Part shown: positions 39,385 through 50,930 of the stretch, piece by piece
Layout: every line of letters begins with the position of its first letter
How positions within the stretch are numbered: the first letter of the stretch is position 1
NCBI RefSeq assembly: GCF_001039355.2
Contig: NW_019775815.1
Coordinates: forward strand, 139,004-203,003
From: Lingula anatina
Taxonomy: Eukaryota > Brachiopoda > Lingulata > Lingulida > Lingulidae
Length of the DNA stretch: 64,000 bases
Direction: 5' to 3'
Program-made: the position numbers and the translations under genes
Notes under the pieces: generated by a model
Databases searched by the model: none
What the model was told of the DNA's origin: nothing
The model's input: only the letters and a program-made list of their open reading frames with translations

Positions 39385-42300
39385 TTTATCTTTAAGACAC
39401 CAGCAGATTCATACCAATTGTCGTTTCAGAGAACGCCACGCGGTACTGTCACGTGAACGGTACGTGGGCGGAGAAGGCAGAGTACGCTGCCTGCGTACCA
39501 GAGCTTCCCACTCCGGACCCGGAGGTAAGACAAACCTTAAAGCGTTATTCAGCACCTATCATATTTTTCACAAGATATTCACAGATGTCTTTAGATAAAT
39601 AGACGGCCATTTGGTTCTCTGTTACCCTGTAATGAAATCTCAATAATGATTCATGGCTGGTAATTGTTTGCATAACTGCTCAGGCACTGCCTCTTAACAG
39701 GCCCAAGCCAAGTCCCCTTGACAGCCATCAATACAATAATTTTTTTATTATTTTAATCACTTGCTCTTTTTGTGACAGATAAAAATAGCCCCTTCTGAAT
39801 AGCTTTTTACAAAAATTTGAAGTTAACTGAGGAATCTCCTATAGAAACTCCCTACAGAGCGCGTACAATGCCATCTGCGCAGTTGCAGATCCTGCTTCCA
39901 TCTGGCGAAAAGTTACAGGGTGGAAATGTAATAAATGTGCCTATAATATCTGCTACCGTGGTAGAGGGTACCTAACATACGTGGGTTTAACAGTCATGTT
40001 CATTAACCCACTGAACCTATATAAATATGTATATGACTCTGAGAGAGAACTTGAACTAAAAGTGACTTGTGATCAGTGAGGATTGGCGCCAAAGAAATGG
40101 CTTCTGTGCCATGGATTATTTAGCGAATAATATGTTTGGCGTTCATAAGATTTCCCCTCAACTGCTAGTGTTTTTAGAACATCAGCTACGTAGTCTGCCA
40201 TCGAATGTAGATTTAATTATAGTACAAAAATAAAAACCCAAAATTAAATAATGTTGCTCTGTGATAAATAAAAAAAGACCCAGCGATATCCTTTTGTGAC
40301 CCATAACTGAACTCAATCTCTTTCTCTCTCTCTCTCTCTCTCTCCTACACATACAAACTATTTCATTTGCGCATTGAAGTTCTGACCCAAGACTAATTGA
40401 AACAGAAAATAGAGTATCGTTTACCCTAACAGAAATATCTCGAGAGAACCTTTTCAGATGAGCTCTATGTGATAAGCTCTATAGATTAAAAGAGCGTGTG
40501 GTTAAGATCCATCAGGTGTAACCTTGAAGGTGACAAGCCATTTAATCAGTGCTAAAGGGATTTATAGGTTTCGAACAGGGCTAGATATTCCTATGTTCAA
40601 ATGCCGTATTAAACCGGTCAATGTATCGATAACGTCATTAGAATTTAGGTAATCAGTTTGGGGGGAATTCATTCATGAATCGCCTCTTTTCTCCTTTCTT
40701 AAACATTAAAAAAATGATGACCAAAATATCATCTACGCTTGAATTTGGGATGAGTTTTAATGCATATGGGCATATGTTAAATATGGTGGCATTATTCTAA
40801 AAATGAGACTTTACACGAAAGAGCTGAAAACTGAAGACTTTTGTAATGAGATCGGGGTGTTTGTAGGTAATGATGCGGAACATTGCCTATGATAAAATTT
40901 TTCAATAGAATGACAGTTGCAAAATGCGTTTGGTTGCAAAACGCGACTCTAGAAATGCCCTCGGGACGTAACCTGAAATGAAATTTACCAACCAAAACCA
41001 ACTCTCCCTCTCTCTCTCTCAAAATCAGTTCAACGCGCGACCAACGAAAATGTGCACAGGTGAACGACCTGAACCTATGAATTTTGTCAAGACGACATTT
41101 GTTACTTTAACCTTTGAGATAAGTAGGAGGGAAGTCGAGATAAATAGTGAACAGATTTACGGTGTAAATAACTTAGGGCGGAACCAACACTTGGTTCTGA
41201 TTTTAAGCTATCTCAAAGTCCGTTGCGATAACGAAGTGTTATCAAGTAAAAAGCTCGCTTGCAAAAATATAGTGTATGGAATATTGCACCCAAAGCATTG
41301 TGCAGTTTTATTTTTATGATATAAGAAACTACAGACCATTGACGCTTTCTGAACTGAGAAAAAACACACGTAAGAAATGTTCAGAACATATAATCAATAA
41401 ATGAATTCTAATTTTTTACCTTTAATATAAAAAAGCAAAATGTATCGACCAATATAAACAAGTTAGTCTAAGTCTCCTTCACTGCTGAGGTTGGCTCGTT
41501 CAACAAAAACTTCTCGTCTTATTTTTAAAACAGACTAGCTACGGCATTCTTGCTTATATTTTCCACGTAACAATATTTTCATTTATAGATCAATGCCATT
41601 TATTTCTGATAATCCCGAATCATTTCAGTTCTCGTTTTAAACAGATTTTCTTGAAGTATCTATTTCCGGGTTATAAATCTATTCAATTATAGACTCACTA
41701 TTTTTGCCAACATTCATTCTGTAATATAATGAGGCAATGGCCTCGGGTGACTCTCTACACTTTACAGCTTTAAGATTAAGTTAACTTGAAAATAAAAATG
41801 TAGCCTTTCCGGTCAAGGGTGACAGCTCTAATAGAAATCTGACAGCTCATAGTGCGAATGAAATTTTCCGTGCAGCAAAATTAAATGCAAAGGACGAAAT
41901 TGAGATGTTCCGTGCGTTTCAGAATGTGAACGCCATCCACCTGCCGCGTGTGGTAGTTGTAGACCTAGGCCGCCACAGCGCCCCCTATGGTGACGCGCTT
42001 TGTTGGAAAGATCATCTGCCTTTTGTCTGACTAAGGGCGGGAGGCGTCCAAGGAACGGCGTTTGTTTTTCATTCAGACAGTTTCTCAAGAAACTAATGGT
42101 TTTGACAGACGACGCATGTATCAAATTATAAAACACTTATTGAAATAATAAAACGAACGTTGTGGCCGCTGCAGGCGACATTAATGTCGAAGGCAGACTT
42201 TGCGGGTGTGCTAGAATTACTTGGAAATTTTATGAAAGACGGACAGATTATCTGCTCGCGTATATCATTTAAGTCGTTAATTTTGCGCCAATATATAAAA

Positions 42301-45300
42301 CCTCACTACCGTAAGCCAGATAGATTGGACATCATCTTAATGACGTTCTAATAGCTTTTCTTTACAATTTCACATGTACACCACGAGATTTGTATCAGCT
42401 GTCTATCGATTTATTTGTGCGACTTTTATTATTTCATAGGTCAGAAATTTTTATGGTCAAAATATTTTTTAAAATCTTTTTGTATGGTCAAATAAAGCAC
42501 AAGTAAACACAAACACATCTGTAAAAGGATACTCGTAATCACTATGCGCAATGTATCGTATCGCTGTGTATCGCTGGAATGCACTTTCAAACAGCACAGA
42601 GGGGAGGGACGAATCCTTTGACATTTCTCATTTTAACATTGGTTAAAGTTGTGTTTTAAGCCGGGTGACAACTAACTACCCAGCGGGCAAATTATGTTGT
42701 TTTAACGTTGAAACAACGTTGAACCATAACGTTGAGAAGACATTGAATAAACGTTGGATTTGAAAGTTGTGTCAACCTCAGATAACAACGTTGTATCAAC
42801 GTCAGAAAACAATGTTATATCAACCCCACCCAGCGGGAAATTAGCCTGGATGTGTTTAGCAGTAGGACATGTTTGGTGGCTAAAAATATGTAGGGTATAA
42901 ATGTATGGCCTTTAAGTTAAAATTTCCAAGGTTTAGATTGATATATATAGTTCTATCTATAACAGGTTACCAAGAACTGTTAACTCCATCACATTTACAG
43001 CAACTTATTCATCCTAGTGTTAGCTGACCTTGCAAGGAATTCAGCATATTGGAATGTATTTCTGAATCACAAGTTAAGAAAATTCACTAGTTATCTAAAG
43101 ACACAAAACAACTGTCACTTTTACTTTAAAACCATTTTGTTATTATTTTGATAAATTTAGTTACAGTATTGATAAACAAAGTATCACGTTTTCAATAATT
43201 AATATTTTAAATTACAATCCATAACTGCAAGGTTGTGTCATTGACCAAAATACAACGTTGAGTCAACGTCACATTATGACGGTGTTTCAACGTGGCTGGA
43301 TCAACGTTGATTTTACGTTGAATTTAGGTAGATCAACGGCAATTCAACGTATCAACCTGTTTTCAACGTTGATCCAACGCAACTATGCCTGCTGGGTATA
43401 TTGACCACCAACTTCTTGGTGCCAGCAAGACTGCAAAATCAGTAGAACTTACACTTTAATACCTTTGGTCCAGATTTAACTAAATGTGTATAATGCTAAC
43501 TGCTAAATGTTATTGCCGACCCCATAGTGTGGACAATATAAGCGCCCGTGTTGCATGGGTCACATGAGGAAAGGAGCAGATCGAGGACAGATTATCAATG
43601 AAATGACACAGCATTGGTTTAAGGTCATGTTATATATAGTAACCACTGAGGTATCAGTTTACAAATATACGGCCTTGTATTGAGTTTTGTTCCCTTCAAG
43701 ATGCCATACAGTGTCTTGGTAACGCTTGTTTGTAGGTCTCAAATAATAGCAGTTGATAAATTTTGCCTCGGTGATACGAAAAGATTTTGAATTGAAGTTA
43801 TATATGTCACAATATTATGTCATAAAGCATTTTAGTAAATAAAATGACTCCCCCCCCCAAAAAAAAAAAAAAATGAATCCTACAGTCTGTCAATGTCAAG
43901 ATGTGCGATGGAAACTAGCTTTATAGCTTTATGACTGAAAAAAAAAAAAAACTGTCACTCAAAAGTGAGCCGAAAACAAGTTTTGCGTGAGGAAATAGGA
44001 GAGAAGCACTCATGAAATTCAACTAGCACGTCATGCATTCCAAGAATTGATAGAAAAGTCATTGTAAATTGATTATCAGACACAACATTACTTTGGGATA
44101 TTCTACATATAAACAATAACACTTCTAGTGATACACAGATATACGTGTTAATACAGCTTGTGCTTTACGCACGACATTTATTATATTCTCCCCCATGGGA
44201 ATTTAGCCACTATAAAAAATAAGAAAATATAATAATAAAGAAACGGCATTCGTGTTTGTCATTTTTATCATACATAACATTTTCCTATTTCAGGACATAG
44301 AGCATAACTTCCCTGTCCGGCTTGTCTACTACTCTGGGTATGGTCTGTCCAGCCTGGCACTCCTAGTGGCCCTCACCATATTCGTCTACTTCAGGTAATG
44401 CTGTGCTGCAGGTCTTACGCCGCTGATATCTTAAATGTGTATATTAACTGAGACTTGTCATAAAAATAACACCGGAAAGGTACAATGGCTTAAGACATGA
44501 GCACCAGTGGTTTTCAAGCACGATTTGTCGAAAGTGTAATAAGACTTTAGGTATCGACTAAAATAAAGGTGCTAAAAAGCATTGTTCTTAGTTCAATTAT
44601 CTAAAAGCCGCGAATTTTTACTGTCATTTTCATGTGCAATGGGGCACTACATCAAAAACCTTTTTATTTTAAAATCTAGTCGCTCCAATATAGAAAATAA
44701 ACTGCTCTATGATGAAGTTTCAGTTCTCTGTAATCGTACTTGTAGGAGTTTAAGATGCTTACGAAATACAATCCACTGTCATCTCATGGTGTCCTTCCTG
44801 GTGCGGAATATTAGTTGGATGCTAGTCATGAACCTTTTGCTGCCTAAGATCCACCTGGAAGAGGAGACACAGGTAATACCCCCCCCCCCCCCCTCTCTCT
44901 CCCATCTCTTTCTCTCTCTCTCCTTCTCTCTCTGCATTATCCAAACATTTAAACAGTACTTGCACTAACAACTGTGTTCCATCATGGTGGTATTAAGAAA
45001 GCGAGATTGTGTTATGTGTGACAAGAAGTTCAATTGTGCTGGATGTGCTGCAGCAAGGCACACAAACACATTTCAAAGTGACATCGTCTCTTTTCTCTTC
45101 CAGTGGCTGTGCAAGGCCATACTGGTGGTCTGGCATTATGTGCATTCCACGAATTACTTCTGGATGTTTGTAGAGGGTTTGTACCTCCATCTTATGGTGG
45201 TGTGGGCCTTCTCTGCCGACAAGGTCAAGCTGTGGGTTTACCTGCTTATTGGTTGGGGTAAGCAGACTGTTCTTAAATGTGCTTTCAAAAGCACGAGTGG

Positions 45301-48300
45301 CAAATATCTTCGCGTGGGCACAAAGAGAGGCTCTGAGCTTGTTTGAAACAGACAATAGACTAGATTTTACAAGGTACATGTATTAGACACGTGGCAAACT
45401 CCAACCACGTTGGAAGCTTGTGATTGTATTTTCCACAGTTGAAGTGATAAAGGATATAATTTTAGCCATTGTTTTTTTTTTTTAACAAAATAAGGCACTG
45501 TACTGCTTTCATGAACACAGAAAGAAAAAAAAAAAAACGCCTGCGCGGCATGTTATTTTCTTCTCTCAAACCATTGCTCCATCATTGGACTCGGTTTCGA
45601 TGTTTTATTTGTGGAGTACGTTCTTTATGAATCATGATTGATTTATACTGCCATGTTGTCCTCACATGTTATTTATCGTTTTGAATGTCGGAATTGGAAC
45701 ATGCTGGTGCACACCTGTTGGAAACAATGCGTGGAATCTGTACACAAATACAAAGTGTGTGGTTTTTTGGGACATTATATATCAACCTGAATAATGTGAC
45801 GTTATTGATGGAATTAAGAATAAATGCAAATCCATTGTTCGTTTGCAATGTCATAATTCTTGAAATTGAAACATTTTTGTCGACCCCCCCCCCCTTGTTT
45901 TAGGGTACTACTTTATGGTCACAACTCGGAATTTCAGTTGTTTACACCTACACAAGATTTCCGACAGCTTTTGTTATTTTCGATAAATTTTATCTTTGGC
46001 ATAGTACCGGTATTTTATTTGTAATAGAATGAAATAGGAGGTGCTATTAAACTGAACCTTCTCATCAGTATAGATAGTAGTATACCTCCTAAGAATTTCT
46101 CTCTAAAATCGAACCTTTTAGTAGATGCTATTATTTATATGCCACTTCAAGCTTTAACTACAGTGTGTAAAGTGCAGCCACATAGCTGGTTATCATACTG
46201 TGGTCTCACAGACAGTATAAGTAAAACAGTTGTCGTAAATGCAAACAGGCCTGGCGAAACTGTAATGAGACTGATGGTCCGTGTTACAGAAAGGGGGGAC
46301 TCTCTGTCACGTTTCCCCGGTGCTTTCACATCTTAACATCTCTGTCAATGGTGAACGTGGAAGAACGTGATGTACAGAACAGAAATGAACACATAATATC
46401 AAACATCATTACAACAATCAGTATACAGCAGGTCTGCGTTATAGTGTATGTTTAAATATACATGCATGTATTAAAAGAGACTGTGCTTGGCACTTATTTT
46501 TACTTGTTATTACAGTGAAACTCTGATTTTCTACAGGATAAGTTTTATTTTGCAGGAGCCCCTGCACCTACGTCCATCGCATGGGCTTTAACAAAACACC
46601 ATTTACAAAGTGACGAGTGAGTATATTTAATATTTAGTATCAGTAATAGTTTCCCTCCATCTTTGCTAAAATCATAAATATACCCCCCCCCCAAAAAAAA
46701 TTCTTACATAACTTATATTTACATGTACAGTGTATATATATATATATATATATATATACTCAGTCTTCAGTATTTATTATTCGTACTTGGAGTAATAATA
46801 ATAGTACAAATGCCAATAAAATGAAATTTTCAACTTAAAATTATCTCTACTGTCTTTTTAAGAACCAAATTATTACAGCAAACGTGTCTCAGAGACTCCT
46901 TTGACTTCATGTGAGTTAAATTGAGTAAACGATGGATTTTTTTTTTCGTTGACAGGAACTGCTGGGGTGCAGAGAATTATAACAGTCAACCCGAAGATTA
47001 TATTGTGACGGGACCCATATTATTCGTCTTAGGGGTAAGTAAAGAGTACCATTGGCACTACAATCCAGATCATTGTTTTCACTCTATATTCTCTGTAATA
47101 TGATATTACAAGAATTTTATGAATGATTGCAATTGGTTAAGAAAATGACATACGGAAAGCGTGAAGATACACTGATACATATACTGATGGTGGGTCATAT
47201 AATCATAAGAGTTTCTGAATGGCCAAACTAAACCAAGATATTATGAGAAAATCTGTAATGCACATTCCGTTTCAATTCACGAAAAAGAAATAATTAGTGA
47301 ATTTTGTTGTGTGCAGATAAGGACTAAATGTAAAACCTTTCATCAGTTTTAATTGAAATCTAGATTTATTAAGCGGTTTGCTGTAGCTTCATCCCGCCAC
47401 TAGCCCAAATGTTTGTCATTGTATAGAACATGTGTTTGGAGGATTTCTATGCCATTATACACGGCCCATACCAATAAAATGGTACCTGTCAAATTCTTCC
47501 TTATTCTTACAAATAGGTCAATCTCATATTCCTGGGAACAATAGTGTGGGTGCTGATAACCAAGCTACGGGCGTCAAACAGCTTAGAAACCAGGCATTCC
47601 AGGAAGGCCGTCAAGGCCACTCTGATTTTAATGCCGCTAGTCGGCGCCACGTATATGCTGTTCCTGTACCCACCGAGCAATGATCCTATCACAACCAAAG
47701 TGTTTAGGTATACCAATGCCTTCTTGCAGTCCACACAGGGATTCTTCGTTGCCTTGTTTTACTGTTTCTTTAACGGGGAGGTAGGGGCATTTTCAGTTTC
47801 ATAAGTTAATGGATGCCTTATATTAATCATGTATTGCTGTTATTATAGCCACAGTTAGGCATCACGCGTTACCACTATCAGGCATAATACGCTTTAGAGC
47901 TATTGCTGTTTTAATACTTCTCTCTTTCTCTGTTCAGTATTAACAAAAAAGGGGGAAAACAAATTTCATAATTCATAAACATTATATGCAATGTTAAGAA
48001 TGGTGATCTAATTATTACATATGCACCGTGGTCATGTCCAACTCGAAATACATCAGGACCAATCCACTTTTTCGTCTTTCTTTAACTTATGTAGTCTACA
48101 GCTGGTCCCTTTTGTTTCATATTAGGTTCAGAATGCTTTGAAACGAAAGTTCTCAAGATGGCAAGACGACAGAAATATAATCAACTCTACGCGGTGGACA
48201 CGAACATCAATGGACAAAGGCGAAGCAAGGACGAGTCTCTGTGTGAACAACGACCAGCTGCTGCCTCTAAATGAAAAACGAAAGCAAACTGAACTGAGAC

Positions 48301-48428
48301 ACAGCACAGCCCCAGATCGAGACCGCAATGGAAACAAAGCGAATGGTCACGTGACCGTTACCGTGGAAATGGATATCGAAAGCTCCAAACCTTTGATTGG
48401 TGGTTCTGAGACTGTCGCTAATCTTTGA
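20345..48428 (+). CDS. CRF/DH44-type class B GPCR, ten exons, 513 aa
   Basis: A plasma-membrane receptor of the secretin family, closest by motif to corticotropin-releasing-factor and insect diuretic-hormone-44 receptors. These bind an amidated peptide hormone and mainly signal through Gs and cAMP. The ten exons joined in phase give 1542 nt including the stop. Residues 1-24 are a signal peptide. Residues 64-141 form the hormone-binding domain with six cysteines (64, 84, 93, 107, 126, 141), CWP at 93-95 and NGTW at 129-132. The seven helices carry RCLRNTIH (188-195), C230, FWMFVEGLYLH (246-256), GWG (277-279), ECW (299, 301-302 region) in loop 2, KATLILMPLVG (358-368) and QGFFVALFYC (399-408). 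The tail from 414 is 100 residues, beginning VQNALKRKFSRWQ. The start is ATG 20345, or ATG 20357 in better context; a stop at 20258 closes the frame upstream. N-glycosylation sequons occur at NSS, NVT, NST, NAT and NGT. Class and CRF affinity are near certain; the ligand is inference. Confidence 0.95.
21456..21499. repeat. (GA)n microsatellite
   Basis: About 22 uninterrupted AG units. Confidence 0.97.
21649..22231. other. Assembly gap (583 N)
   Basis: A run of 583 N between a poly-A end on the left and a poly-G start on the right. The right edge falls inside a CAGGCCC-type element. Confidence 0.99.
22232..22370. mobile_element. CAGGCCC-type short element, copy 2, left end in the gap
   Basis: Shares GAAGGTTTCATGGTAAAAGG and the terminus GCTGGCTACGGGCCTG with 8361-8536. 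The left terminus is lost in the N run. Confidence 0.8.
25131..25205. repeat. (GA)n microsatellite
   Basis: An AG run of about 75 bp with one T interruption. Open frames across it (Arg-Glu or Leu-Ser runs) are not genes. Confidence 0.97.
25829..26010. mobile_element. Possible diverged CAGGCCC-type element
   Basis: CAGGTCCGTAGGC on the left and GTAAAATGGTCCATTTTACC then ATTGCTGACTATACCGG on the right echo the ends and interior of 8361-8536. The similarity is weak. Confidence 0.3.
27489..29148 (-). mobile_element. Degenerate Tc1-like transposon
   Basis: TA-CAGACTTGACATTTAATATG...GAATATTT at the left is matched exactly in inverse by AAATATTCCATATTAAATGT...CAAGTCTG-TA at the right. This gives inverted repeats of about 28 bp with TA flanks and an element of 1660 bp. 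The interior encodes a minus-strand transposase relic. It lies in intron 1 of the receptor and belongs to a different Tc1 lineage from the element at 9262. Confidence 0.85.
27780..28830 (-). pseudogene. Tc1-like transposase, heavily mutated
   Basis: Minus-strand fragments in order: TSYHQGTGLTVLQDMLLQLN, KRPLRKPL-TAEQRRLFL, VAFFIEVRFHLYRLSG (where Tc1 has FTDECRF), SVSIWGEYHIGAKTPM, VIDENLNQIK, LLMADFLQNQGN and KSPYLNHIE (for SPDLNPIE). Many stops and frame changes separate them and the first catalytic Asp is missing, so it is inactive. Confidence 0.8.
31021..31413. repeat. 196-bp direct duplication around a single N
   Basis: 31021-31216 and 31218-31413 are nearly identical (both contain CCGCCAGTTGGGGG and CAAGGCGTCCAGTC) with a handful of substitutions. 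One N at 31217 separates them. The pattern suggests two overlapping contig ends or two haplotypes that were not merged. Confidence 0.9.
35511..35539. repeat. (GA)n microsatellite
   Basis: About 14 GA units. Confidence 0.95.
38605..38730 (+). CDS. Receptor exon 2: hormone-binding domain, middle
   Basis: The acceptor TTTTTCTTTCAG leads into YCNSTWNTLSCWPTT and LAGTLAVIQCPP, the hallmark of the class B extracellular domain. The donor is GTAAGA, phase 1. Confidence 0.95.
39350..39382. repeat. Poly-A tract in receptor intron 2
   Basis: About 32 A, fifty bp upstream of exon 3. It could be the tail of a retroposed copy, but nothing recognisable lies on its left. Confidence 0.8.
39430..39524 (+). 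CDS. Receptor exon 3: hormone-binding domain, end
   Basis: Encodes KNATRYCHVNGTWAEK and YAACVPELP with the last two cysteines. Acceptor TCGTTTCAG, donor GTAAGA, phase 0. Confidence 0.95.
39525..44293 (+). other. Receptor intron 3, about 4.8 kb
   Basis: Contains a (CT)n tract at about 40322-40343 and the AACGTT-rich element at 42679-43396. No exon recognised. Confidence 0.6.
42679..43396. mobile_element. Non-autonomous DNA element with CCCAGC(G/A)GGCA ends and AACGTT arrays
   Basis: The ends are TA-CCCAGCGGGCA and TGCCTGCTGGG-TA, giving an 11-bp inverted repeat with a TA target. About 130-150 bp at each end is packed with palindromic CAACGTTG-type motifs; the middle is plain AT-rich sequence. 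A second CCCAGCGGGAAATTAG at about 42832 looks like an internal repeat of the terminus. No coding capacity. Confidence 0.8.
44294..44394 (+). CDS. Receptor exon 4: helix 1
   Basis: Encodes RLVYYSGYGLSSLALLVA and LTIFVYF, the first membrane helix. Acceptor CCTATTTCAG, donor GTAATG, phase 2. Confidence 0.95.
44746..44872 (+). CDS. Receptor exon 5: loop 1 and helix 2
   Basis: Encodes SLRCLRNTIHCHLMVSFL, RNISWMLVMNLLL and the start of extracellular loop 1. Acceptor CGTACTTGTAG, donor GTAATA, phase 0. Confidence 0.95.
45104..45257 (+). CDS. Receptor exon 6: helices 3 and 4
   Basis: Encodes WLCKAILVVWHYVHSTN, FWMFVEGLYLHLMVVWAF and KLWVYLLIGWG. Cys230 at the top of helix 3 should pair with Cys301. 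Acceptor TTTTCTCTTCCAG, donor GTAAGC, phase 1. Confidence 0.95.
46556..46616 (+). CDS. Receptor exon 7: helix 4 end and loop 2
   Basis: A short 61-nt exon encoding APAPTSIAWALTKHHLQSD. Acceptor TTTATTTTGCAG, donor GTGAGT, phase 2. Confidence 0.9.
46733..46758. repeat. (TA)n microsatellite
   Basis: About 13 TA units in receptor intron 7. Confidence 0.95.
46956..47034 (+). CDS. Receptor exon 8: loop 2 cysteine and helix 5 start
   Basis: Encodes ENCWGAENYNSQPED and YIVTGPILFVLG. Acceptor TTTCGTTGACAG, donor GTAAGT, phase 0. Confidence 0.95.
47517..47780 (+). CDS. Receptor exon 9: helices 5-7
   Basis: Eighty-eight codons covering VNLIFLGTIVWVLITKLR, the third intracellular loop, KAVKATLILMPLVGATYML and QGFFVALFYCFFNGE. 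Acceptor CTTACAAATAG, donor GTAGGG, phase 0. Confidence 0.97.
48126..48428 (+). CDS. Receptor exon 10: cytoplasmic tail and stop
   Basis: Encodes VQNALKRKFSRWQDDRN (helix 8 region) and a polar tail rich in Ser, Thr, Asn and charged residues, ending VANL then TGA. The acceptor is TCATATTAG. Confidence 0.93.
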   Translation, partial: VQNALKRKFSRWQDDRNIINSTRWTRTSMDKGEARTSLCVNNDQLLPLNEKRKQTELRHSTAPDRDRNGNKANGHVTVTVEMDIESSKPLIGGSETVANL

Positions 48429-49588
48429 GCTACTACCTGATATTGTGTAACGCTGGTTCTGCAGAACAAAACGTTGATCGGTTCACTAGGTACAGACGGT
48501 AACAGACATTAGATCTACCGCCAAGTACAAATTACTGATTCTGCACCAAATGGTAGAGGACAAGCCTGTGAGTTGGCGGGAAAATGGTCATCAAGAAGTA
48601 ACTGCTACAAATATTTGATTCGCCGCCAGAAATTTTGCTACATTATTCAAAATGATGTACAATAAGAAACGCTACTGACTGTGGTTTAGTCTTCGGGTGT
48701 GTGCAGCTGCACATAATCGAAATGCGCGGTTCAGTACAAAAACACGCCTATTACACAAGTCTCAGGATGTTTACATGGTTGCCACTATTTCAATACTCGG
48801 AGTGCATGGTTCTGTTGTTTAACATGTTATGAACAGATACAACGACGGGACTAAAGGCAAAAATAGCGTATATTAGGCTACGCAAAAACGCTAAGCTTTG
48901 ACAACCTGTTGTTTTTACGAATTTAAGGTACATATAGTACATTTCAAGGCTACTTAATGTTTTTGAAAATCAGTTTTTCTTGATGTGAAAAGTACGTTTT
49001 GTTATACGCTGGAATTCGAAAATGTGCAGACTGGACCATATAGTACCGGAGTTAGTGTTGTGAGTTTTGCTTTAAATGGTTATGATATCCTATTGACAGA
49101 CAAGAAAAGAAAAGTGAAACTTTGCCTTTTTGTTTTATCCACCAACGTTGCCGTTGACCGAAGAGATTTGATTACAGACAGAAAAGTCAATATCATTAGC
49201 AAAGTTATTTACTCTGTAACAAGCTTACAACTCTCTCTTAATTGAAAAAAAATATCTAGAACATGGACGACCGTGATGGCCACAAGGCACGTATAGAAGC
49301 CATATTGCTTTACATAATTTTTAATATTTTTTCCCACTATGTTCAACAGAGATGTTTATTTAAACATTTGAGGTATTGTCTAGGATCACAATCAACTCCG
49401 TTTCCTAGAACAAATTTGATTCAGCAAGTGGACCTGTTCCCAAAGAACTGTAAGAAATTAAAGATTTTGGAATCGGACAAATAATAGTCCAGTGTCATAC
49501 GTATTATTAAGGAGAGCGTCAGTTTGTAAATACCGGGGGATAGTGGCCGAATGTAGCCGAGATGTAATGTTAAATGTTCTTGTAGTAA
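48429..49588 (+). other. Probable 3' UTR and flank of the receptor
   Basis: No AATAAA is seen before 49589; one ATTAAA occurs near 49453. The open frames here match no family. Confidence 0.35.
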
Positions 49589-49594
49589 AATAAA
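49589..49594 (+). terminator. Polyadenylation signal AATAAA in duplicated sulfotransferase flank
   Basis: CTTGTAGTAAAATAAAATCT here aligns with CTTGTAGGAAAATAAAATCC at 57534-57553, the 3' flank of the complete sulfotransferase gene. It is also the first canonical signal after the receptor stop codon. Confidence 0.55.
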
Positions 49595-50540
49595 ATCTGT
49601 TCGTTATTTATAACACACTTCAAAGCATGCCAACCATTATGTTTCGTATTTGACTCACCTAGTACTGCAAAGCTATTGGAATGCCTTCTTTGTTAAATCA
49701 TAATGCCACATGATTCTGTTTTTAAAACAGACCATTTCAACGCAAAATATTTACATCAGTATATTTTGAGTATATTGTTAAATCAAAAGCTTAAAAGAAA
49801 TTAATTAACATCCATTTAAAGTTCGCGTTTAAGGTGGGACAAAACCTTGCTCTGAGCAAAATCATGATTTTCGGATTTTTTTCTCGTCGTTTTCATTCAC
49901 ATATTTATCTTATATCTGCAATAAAAGTATCTTCTCCATCTGGTTTGAAATATTGCTATTTTTTCATAAAGGGATAAATGGTAATATCGCGGTATTTTAT
50001 ATCGGTTGTGTTTTGTTTATCTCTTGAAATGAAATGAAGGGAAAGTGTTTAGATTTAGTAAATCAGAAGAAGAGATCTGTAATTACTGTACAAATGGTAA
50101 TGGTGTTAAAAGAATCAGAATAACTGACAGTATTGGTTCTGCACTGAACATTAAATGGCCGATTTGTCACAGTTTGAATTTGGTGAAATATCTTTATTTG
50201 TTTTCACTCCATCGTTTGAGGGTGAAACTGGATGTCACTTGAAACTTATCAATAAATCTATAAGCCACGAAGTACTTAGCAGTGTCATCTGACATTTGAA
50301 ATCAATCTAGAACATAAATCATAAATCCTAGGTGATCAGTTAGTAGTTACTTGTTAGTCTAATATGTAAATTTACATCCAAATCGCACACATTTTGGAGC
50401 TGCATCTTTAGGTTTGTTAACATAAATTCGTTCCTGAGGGAGGTCTTACTGGCTTATTTTTCAGGCAAAACCTTGTTTTGCACAACCAAGCCATACTTAC
50501 ATGATCATATTGAAATATATATGCCATACTGGTAAGAGCG

Positions 50541-50548
50541 TATTTAAA
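50541..50548 (+). promoter_or_regulatory. TATA-like motif upstream of first exon A
   Basis: GAGCGTATTTAAA about 150 bp before the ATG, conserved at 54461 but mutated to GAGCGTACATGAAA at 58711. Function inferred from position and conservation. Confidence 0.4.
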
Positions 50549-50694
50549 ACAGACTAAAGGTGTTCCTTAATTAATACCGTATTAATTTGTAATGCCTACT
50601 GCAAGCGACTGCCAAAAGCAATTTAAAGCACATCAATATTAATATATAACTTTAACTTTGACGATTGCTGCATGCTGACAGGGTTGTTCTTATA

Positions 50695-50788
50695 ATGGCA
50701 CTGAAAAGGATCTTCAAGGTACTGGTTTTACTGGTCACTATGTGTTCTGCAATACTGTTGTATTTGCATTGGATGGGTACCGCTCCAG
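50695..50788 (+). CDS. Sulfotransferase first exon, A type, without its own body
   Basis: ATG then 31 codons plus one base, encoding MALKRIFKVLVLLVTM and AILLYLHWMGTAPG, a type II signal anchor identical in sequence to exon 1 of the complete gene at 54597. The donor GTAATT is intact and phase 1. No matching exon 2 or 3 follows before the next first exon, so it is either an upstream alternative first exon or an orphan left by rearrangement. Confidence 0.6.
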
Positions 50789-50930
50789 GTAATTATACTT
50801 TGACTTCTTTAAAAATGATAACATAAAACTTGATTTCTGCTCGACTAAAAATGTCAAGCAAACAATTGTCAAAGGGACACTGCATAACATGTGAGATAGA
50901 AATTCTAGCTATTACAAAATATTTGATTAA

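Larger units (their letters stand above)
49560..50694 (+). repeat. Tandem duplicated upstream block, copy 1
   Basis: Closely similar to 53620-54596 (for example CATCCATTTAAAGT and GGTGGGACAAAACCTTGCTC) and more distantly to 57520-58852. Each block ends at a first exon of the MALKRIF type. The block carries the 3' flank of a preceding gene copy and the promoter region of the next. Confidence 0.85.
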
